Shown: positions 57,804-64,000 of the stretch, one piece after another
How positions within the stretch are numbered: position 1 is the first letter of the stretch
Layout of the letters: every line of letters starts with the position of its first letter
Assembly: GCA_916048055.1 (NCBI GenBank)
Contig: CAJZHL010000013.1
Span: 1 to 64,000, forward strand
Origin: Pedinophyceae sp. YPF-701
Lineage: Eukaryota > Chlorophyta > Pedinophyceae
Length of the DNA stretch: 64,000 nt
Direction of reading: 5' to 3'
Program-made: the position numbers and the translations under genes
Notes under the pieces: generated by a model
Database searches by the model: none
Told to the model about the DNA's origin: nothing
Seen by the model: the letters and a program-made list of their open reading frames with translations, nothing else

Positions 57804-60082
57804 ATGGCGGCGCCGTCCCGGAGCGCCTGGACCCACGGCACGCAGCAGGCACGCAGCGCGTGTGGTTGCACCCCGCGCCGCGCCCCTGCGCGCGCTACGT
57901 GGTGTCCTTGTCGGTCATCGCGGCCTCGAGGCAAGGCATGTGCGTATCGTAACGGCGAGGGCCTCTCACGGCAGCTGGGCCGCTGGGTGCGGGGCCCTTG
58001 GGCGGAGAGCAGCAGCGAGGGCAGCCTTGCAGGGGCTACCCTCGCGGTGCTGGTCGCGTCGATATTTTTCGGACAGCCGTCGTACGCAGCGGACGAGTAC
58101 GCACCCCCTGCCGCGGCGGCGGCCTCCGCGCCGCTCTCGACGCGCAGCGAGACGAGCAGGAGGCCCCAAGCTGGGGACGACAGCGGCGCCGGGGCGTCGC
58201 CAGGTTCGCGCGTAGCCCTGCCTTCCGCGGGCATCGCAGTCGAGGAGCTACAGTGCAGGTACGCGTGAGACGTGAGACGCCGCGCTTCGAGCTGTTCACC
58301 GCTCGTACGGATTCGCGCCATTCCTGCTCATCCTCGCTTCCTGCCCCCGAGTTCGCGCAAATTACGCACCTCCGTCACGTACAGATACACGAGAGAATCG
58401 CGCATCCGCGCTCACTCGCGGGCTCGCGGCCACTGCGCGGCCCACTGCATGCAGGGTGCGCGGGACCTGCCCCGAGGGCGACGCGGCGGGCGCGGGGCTC
58501 GTGCCGCCGCGGGAGGCCATCGGCGCGCCGTCGAGCCGGGAGGAGCTCGGCGAGCTCGTGGGCGAGATTCGCGGCTCGGGCGAGGACCTGCGTGCGCTTG
58601 CAGACCCGAGGTGAGCCGCTCGCGCTCCGCACGCCGCCGCACCGCGATCCCGCTGCGTGCGCGCCGCCGTGTGGCGCGCGCGGAATGTCGGCTTCTGACG
58701 CGGCGCCGCCTGTTTTGTTTGTTGTCTGCGGTGGGTGCGTCGTTGCCTCGCGCGGGCACCGCTGATTCTGGCGGTCGATCGTGACGGCGCAGGGCCGCGA
58801 AGCAGCTGATGGGGGGCGGCGGCGACGGCGAGTCGATCGTGCCGCCGCTGCTGCTCGCGGCGGGCGCCATGGCGGCATCGCTCGTGTGTGGTGCGGCCCT
58901 GGGGCAGCGGTACAGGGACGCGGCGGCGCTCAAGGCCCTCGAGGTGCGACATGCGCATGATCCTGCGCAGCGTGGCGCCTTGAACGTGCGCACGTCGTGC
59001 GTCGCTGCTCTCGAGGCGCGCTGTGCGCGCGTACAGGTTCCAGACGGGAGCAACGCGCCTGATTCACCGATGGGCGTGTCGATGGCGCGTGCAGGACTCC
59101 GTGTCGCGCTCCGGCCGCGACGGACCGGACGATGCGGACTGGTGGCCGTCCGCGGGGTCGTCTGGCCAGCGCGTCTCGCGCCTGCTGCAACGCTTGCCGT
59201 CGCGCGGCGGCGCCGAGGCCGACGTGGGCACCATCAGCACGCGCGGCGAGCTGCGCGCGGCGCTGGGCGGTGCGTCGCGCCAGGAGAGCTACGGTTGCCT
59301 CGTGCTGGACACCAACGAGTGGATAAACAACATCGACGACATCCGCACCCTGTGGCGCACCAAGGCGGGAGACGCCAAGGTCGTGGTGGCCGCGACCGTG
59401 GTCGCGGAGCTGGACGGCCTGCAGTACTCCGAGGTGCGTCGAGACGGCACGACGTGACGGGCGGCATGTGCTCTGTTGAGATGTGTATCGATCGTTGGAT
59501 GGATGTGTTTGGCGTTGCTGCGCGGCACAGGTGAACCAGTTCACGTGCCGGTCTGAGTGCTTGGTGCAGAACCGGGAGACGGCCACGAAGGCCCGTGCGG
59601 CGCTGCTCTTCATCGGCTCGGTCGTCGGGCCGGACCACAGCGCCTGGCTGCGGTCCTCGCGCGGCTCCGTCTGGCCCAGCGGCGCGCCGCGCCTCTGCTG
59701 CCTCGTGCAGCGCCACGCAGCGGACAGTGCCAGCCCCGTGGACGGCACGCCCGGGTGGGCGCGCGCGGTCGTCGGCGCGGGGAGCGCCTTTGCAGTCGCC
59801 GACGGGAGCCTGCGCAGCAGCGGGCGCGCGATGGGTGCGCGGGCGGGCGCACGCGGGCGCGAGGGCCGGCGGAACGGCCGCGGTGGCGCGGCGGCGGCGG
59901 GAGGGCTGAGCGCGGGGGATGAGGAGCTCCTCGAGCTGTGTGCGGGCTTGTCGATGATGGGCGCACAGCCGCTGCTGCTGACGCGCGACAGGCTGCTGCA
60001 GGGGCGCGCGAGGGAGTTCGGGCTCGAGGCGATGCAGTGCGGGAGCTACACGAGCAGCGTGGGGATCTCCACGGGACGGTGA
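57804..60082 (+). CDS. Possible plastid membrane protein with a C-terminal PIN domain
   Basis: Five exons: 57804-58258, 58455-58610, 58793-58943, 59095-59433 and 59531-60082; phases close at every junction; 550 residues. The N-terminus is Arg/Ser/Cys-rich, then a hydrophobic stretch and a cleavage-like site near residue 95 (LAVLVASIFFGQPSYA, then ADEY), as in bipartite plastid signals; an ER signal is the alternative. A second hydrophobic helix lies near 220-245 (VPPLLLAAGAMAASLVCGAAL). The PIN domain spans about 320-540: D326 in CLVLDTNEW, E359 in VVAELDGLQ, the ATKARAAL helix, EELLELCAGL and D520 in LLTRDRLLQGRA. This is the SWT1/SMG6-like PIN pattern, and such domains are metal-dependent RNases. 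A low-complexity insert (Gly/Arg-rich) splits the PIN domain. The joins of the upstream exons to the PIN exons rest on phase and splice signals only. Confidence 0.68.
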
Positions 60083-60388
60083 GGCATGCCGGTGCCATGA
60101 GGAAACAAGAGCTGGTGTTGTGACTGCCGAAGGGTGCCGAGCCAACACTCAACGAGCACGACTGTGTATTTCGCACGGTAGACCGCGGACGCTGGCCGCG
60201 GCATCTTCGAGTATCATGCAGCAGCGATTTTCCGGGTAGGGTTAGGGCAGCGGAGAGCATCGACATCGCCTCAGCGCACGTGCAGCCCCCCGTGGGGCAG
60301 TGTATAGCGTGAGCCCCCCGCCTCACGCAGTCCCTCTGTCAGGACGGCGCCCATCCGCCCCGCGTTCCCGTCGCGCCGCGTGCCCGGC
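60083..60388. other. Convergent spacer
   Basis: Between the PIN gene stop and the RAP gene stop (convergent). Contains one short telomere-like stretch, GGGTAGGGTTAGGG, at 60234-60247. No gene seen. Confidence 0.45.
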
Positions 60389-62432
60389 TCACACCCGCGA
60401 GACGCCCGCGGCCTCCATTTTCCGCAGAATCAGCGCCGCGCGCTCCGGCGTCGTGCTGTGCTCGTCCAGCTCCTGCCCCGTGACCGGCAGCGGCGTCCAG
60501 CCGAGCAGGCCGATCATGCGCCGCTTCAGCGCCGTGTGCCCCAGGGGCCGCCCTGTCGTGCGCGCCAGGTGCGTCGGGCCGTCGACCTCGATCGCGACGC
60601 GCAGCGACGGCACCGCGACGTCCACCGACAGACCGATGCTCACGTCTTCCTCCTTGAAATCGGTCATGCCCTCCCGGATCAACGCCTGCAAGTCCACAAG
60701 TACAAAGCACAAACAACACATCATCATGCGCTGCTTTCTCGCACCCCGCCGACATCCGCAGCGGGCAGGGTCTGTCCGCATCTCAACAGAAAGCGCGTAG
60801 ACCAACACATGGGGGTGTTTCGCACGTGCACCACGTGTTCTTGATATCTCGAGGGTTGGGTCCTTGTCTTCGCGCCCCCGGGCCCGGCCTTCCACGCGCG
60901 CGCCGCCACCTCGGCCACGCCCGCCTCCTCTGCATCGAGGCCCGCCGTGAACCACCCCTCCGCCTCCGGTCCGTGCGCCGCGAGCTGCCGGCACGCCACG
61001 AACTGCCACACCTGGTTGCACGCGCGATCGCCCGCCCCCTCCATCTCGCTCGCGCCACGCGCGACCAGCTCGCGCCACAGCGCGTCGCCCTGCGGCGAGC
61101 GCTCGAGCTCCATCACCGCCAGCGACCACGCCAGCGACGCCAGCTGCCGCACGGTGAACCCTGCGAGCGAACCACGAACCCACACTTGAGAACGCACACC
61201 ACAACAGTCTCTATTTCTTAATTAATTAATTACGGGCGAAGCGGCGGCGCCGTATTCGGTCTCGCCTGCCAGCCCGGTGCCGCACACGCCCTCCCAGCCC
61301 TCGGGCAGCAGCCGCAGCAGCGCGTGTGGCGGCGAGTCCAGCGCTGCAAAGCCCCACAGCAGCGACGTGAGCTTGCTCGGCTTCAAGCCACCCGGCCCCA
61401 GCGCGCCCAGGCCCCTGCCGCTCCCCGCGAGGCGCCCGGCGATCCGCGACAGGCACCCGTCCCAGTGCCGCGCTGCCCCGAGGGCCCACACGAGGTCCGC
61501 GCACTGCGCGGGCGACAGCGCGGCGACGATGCCGGGCTCGCCGTCGGGCGACAGCGCGCCGCGGCACAGCGCGGTCATCTGGTCCTGGAAGAGGTTGCCG
61601 CCGCCGAGCGCCGCGAGCGACCACGCGACGGAGGCCACCTGCCCCGGATGCAACGTCGCGGCCGCTGACAGCATGTCCGGGGCCGATCCTGCGGTTTCAG
61701 AGAGATGCAGGTGTCGGTGAGATGAGTTGGGACGAGGAGGGGGGGGAATGCGGGGTCGAGCGCGCGGGACCGCGCCTGCGAGGCCGATGCCTTGGATGAG
61801 CCGCGTCACGCAGCGCTCCTGCGCGAGGATGCTGCGCTCCACGGGCGGCGCTCTGGCCGCGCTCGACGCGATGCGGTGCAGCATCTTGACTGCCTGCAGC
61901 GAGCGGTCGGAACGATGCGTTGTGGCAGCAGCAGTGAGCACGATCCTTCGTTGACGGTGCAAACAGCGTGTTCGTCGCGCGCGGACGCCCGTCCCGCGTG
62001 AAAGCATCTTCATCCCCACATGCGTGTGCATGGTTGAGCGCGCATGTGTCCGCGCCCGTGCAGCCTCCCGGGCGCGGCTCCCGCCGTGCAGCTGCGGTGG
62101 TTGCCTCACCTGGCCCCGCGACGGCTTGTCGGGGACCGCCAGGGGGTCGGCGTCTTGGAAAAAGCGAGGGAACGCGTCCATCACGCTGCTCACGCTGTCC
62201 TTGTACGTCGCCCCCCGCGCCGGAAGCCCCGCTTCGACCCCCGCAGCTGCAATTGCACTCCCACAGCGCCGCGGACGCACCCCCCCCGCAGCGCTGCGCC
62301 ATCGCCCCGAAAGGACCCATGCAAACGGTTGGCCGCGTTCTGCGCCCGCGCTGCCGCGCTCCGCCCCCTCGCCGCCACGCGCTGCGGCCGCACCGGCGGC
62401 ACCTGCTGCCAACACGTCGCCGCGTTCGACAT
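60389..62432 (-). CDS. RAP-domain (FAST-kinase-like) organelle RNA protein
   Basis: Likely exons: 62432 to about 62281, about 62246-62110, 61893-61776, 61688-61266, 61160-60826 and 60685-60389. Start ATG 62432 gives an Arg/Ala/Gln-rich transit-like leader. The junction of exons 1 and 2 does not close in phase with the obvious sites (62281/62246), so that join is unresolved. Later joins are clean, two of them only with GC donors (CAG|GCGCGG at 61775 and CAG|GCGAGA at 61265). The middle has repeated helical pairs typical of these proteins (HPGQVASVAWSLAALGG; KPSKLTSLLWGFAAL; VRQLASLAWSLAVMELE). The C-terminal RAP domain is clear: SVDVAVPSLRVAIEVDGPTH, then LGHTALKRRMIGLLGWTPL. RAP proteins bind and process or stabilise mitochondrial or plastid RNAs; the target is unknown. 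Roughly 480-500 residues. Confidence 0.83.
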
Positions 62433-62730
62433 GCCGCGCGAGGAGTGCCCTGCGAGCAGCGCTCACAAGCTGGCGCACGCGGACACGCGGCGGCCCTATG
62501 CCGCCCTGCGTCGCGCGCGAACGACTGACACGTCAGCAAAAATACACCCCGAGGGGACTGACTCGACAATGGTGCCCGCCGAGCGACCAGGCCCGCCGCC
62601 CCCAGCGCGCCCGCTGTCTGCGCAGCACCGAGCGCGTCGCACTCGACACGTGCGCCCGACAACTCCCCCCGCAACCCAGTGCTGCGCCCCGACGGACAAT
62701 CCACGTGGTCTCACAATACACGGGCGCGCG
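62433..62730. other. Spacer between TRAP-beta stop and RAP gene start
   Basis: Both genes are on the minus strand, so this is the presumed RAP promoter. If the RAP gene has an earlier 5' exon it would lie here. Nothing else recognised. Confidence 0.35.
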
Positions 62731-63953
62731 TCACTCGTCCTCGAGCGCCTTCTGCGCGGACCTCCGCTTCGCCGCCTTCGACGCCTTGCTCACCGCGTTG
62801 TACACCACGTAGGCCCCTGCGCCGCAACACCGACACACACACACCGCACGTGACTCCCCACACGTGACCGCGGCGGCTCGGCCGCACCATGACACGGCTT
62901 CAGGCTCTGGAGGTCCCCAGGCCATCGGCAGTCTTCCGGCCGCCGCGCGTTCCCGCACGGGCCGGCATCGGCGCGCGCGGGTGTGCCGCTGGTTTGCACG
63001 CGCGACGGGAGGGGGGGGGGTGGGAACGCGCAGGTGACCGGCGGGGCGCGCACCGACGGAACCGGAGATCACGGCGACGGCGATGGCGAAGTTGCGCCAG
63101 TCGGTGGTGCTGCGCATCGAGCCGAGGGAGATGTAGGCGCCAATGGTGAGGGCCTTGACCATGCGGGCGGTGGAGGGCGCAATGACGTTGATGACCTTGA
63201 ACGGCGACTTGACCTCCTGCACGAAGTCCTTGGAGGCGCCCTCGAGCTGGTAGCGCGCCACGGCGGGCGCCATTTTCATCTGACCGGTGCGCTGGGGGAC
63301 CACGGTGAACGAGTGCGTGACCTGCGGGGCGCGGGCGCGCGGGCGGACGCGTGAGGATGCACGGGGGGCGGCCGTGCGGAGGTTGCGGCGGCGGGCCGGG
63401 CCGGGGCGCGCACGGGCGCCCTCGGAAGGGCAACGGCAGGTCTGGGCAGGGGCTGGGGGGCGCGGGGGAGCGCGTGAGCGCGGATGCCGCTGCGGGCGTG
63501 CATGCTCTTGTGGTGATGCGTCGTGCGGGGGAGATACCGCGGGAGGGCGGGCCCCAGCGGCGCCAGGGGCGACCCGCGGAACGTGCCGGCAGGACAAGGC
63601 GCGCGTTGTGCACCGTGCGGGGCGCCAAGCAGGCGCGGCTATGGCGGGGTCGTTTGCGTGCGGGGTCGTGCCTTCTCTCCCGCGCCGATGGTCTCGAAGT
63701 TGCCCGTAAACTCGCCGCCAACGATCTGGAAGAGGGGCTGCGTGAACGAGGCGTCCTCGACCACCACGTTCAGCGCGGGGCCGTCACCGGCGTTCCAGAC
63801 GTTGATCTCGACCGTCAGGTTCCTGCCCTCGACGGCGAAGCGGTCCCCCGCGGCCCGGTCGATGATGAGGAACGCGCCATCGTCCGCGAGAGCTCTGCCC
63901 GCCAGCGCGACGAGCAGCACGCTCAACAGAATCCCTCCGATCCCCCTCATCAT
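62731..63953 (-). CDS. SSR2: Translocon-associated protein subunit beta (TRAP-beta)
   Basis: Three exons: 63953-63672, 63321-63054 and 62816-62731; 211 residues. Signal peptide MMRGIGGILLSVLLVALAGRALA, then the lumenal domain with LTVEINVWNAGDGPALNV, SFTQPLFQIVGGEFTGNFETI, HSFTVVPQRTGQMKMAPAVARY, and SLGSMRSTTDWRNFAIAV leading into the membrane helix. A short lysine-rich cytosolic tail ends ALEDE. The subunit sits beside Sec61 in the ER and aids translocation of some secretory proteins. The first intron needs a GC donor (AAG|GCACGA) to join GAGEK to VTHSF in phase; no GT choice fits. Start: two adjacent ATGs at 63953 and 63950. The Asn in NLTVE is a possible glycosylation site. Confidence 0.92.
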
Positions 63954-64000
63954 GTCCTGAACGTGCGCTGCACTGCCGCAGACAGCGAGGAGCCATCCCT

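Noticed and set aside
60234-60247. Telomere-like GGGTAGGGTTAGGG
   Set aside because: Only about two imperfect units between two ordinary genes; too short to be an interstitial telomere.
1-64000. Bacterial origin of the GC-rich sequence
   Set aside because: Dozens of phase-consistent spliceosomal introns and eukaryote-only families (VAP, TRAP-beta, SHIPPO, RecQ4/Sld2) rule it out.
1-64000. CRISPR arrays, rRNA or tRNA genes
   Set aside because: I saw no regularly spaced short repeats with unique spacers and no recognisable rRNA or tRNA sequence; a tRNA scan was not possible by eye, so a single tRNA could be missed.

Overview
The window is nuclear DNA from a GC-rich eukaryote, most likely a unicellular plastid-bearing and flagellate alga. 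The evidence is spliced genes with short introns (about 70-190 bp, mostly GTGCG/GTGAG donors), a PsbP-domain protein with a transit peptide and a thylakoid-type RR signal, a RAP/FAST-type organelle RNA protein, a sperm-tail PG-rich (SHIPPO) flagellar protein, an ER translocon subunit (TRAP-beta) and an ER VAP protein. I cannot place it in a phylum. Several introns can only be joined in phase with a GC donor (GC-AG).

Layout. 1-4.7 kb: three minus-strand genes (an edge-truncated nuclear-looking protein, a PsbP-domain protein, a degenerate SurE-like protein). 5.56-12.0 kb: a large plus-strand receptor with a signal peptide, LRRs, one transmembrane helix and two class III cyclase domains. 13.98-18.16 kb: a complete MULE DNA transposon with terminal inverted repeats and an intact five-exon transposase ending in a CW-type zinc finger; it sits next to the 3' end of a flagellar SHIPPO gene (18.3-19.2 kb, minus). 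20.5-29.1 kb: three plus-strand paralogues of an unrecognised NLS + coiled-coil + Cys/His-cluster family, one with the C-terminal domain duplicated. 29.9-34.4 kb: a six-exon RecQ4/Sld2-type helicase with an added SAP domain, convergent with an MPLKIP/TTDN1-like gene (34.5-35.5 kb, minus).

36.0-55.0 kb is the most striking region: seven head-to-tail minus-strand genes, spaced at about 3.0 kb, each encoding an F-box-like N-terminus plus ribonuclease-inhibitor-type LRRs. All seven share a first coding exon consisting only of the ATG. The most upstream copy is truncated. 55.7-64 kb: a VAP/MSP protein (plus), a possible plastid membrane PIN-domain protein (plus), a RAP-domain protein (minus) and TRAP-beta (minus).

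Exon joins were made by eye, requiring splice signals, matching phase and continuity of the protein family. Where they do not close cleanly, the entry says so. The ordinary genes do housekeeping, plastid, ER and flagellar work. The lineage-specific material is the LRR array, the Cys/His family and the MULE.
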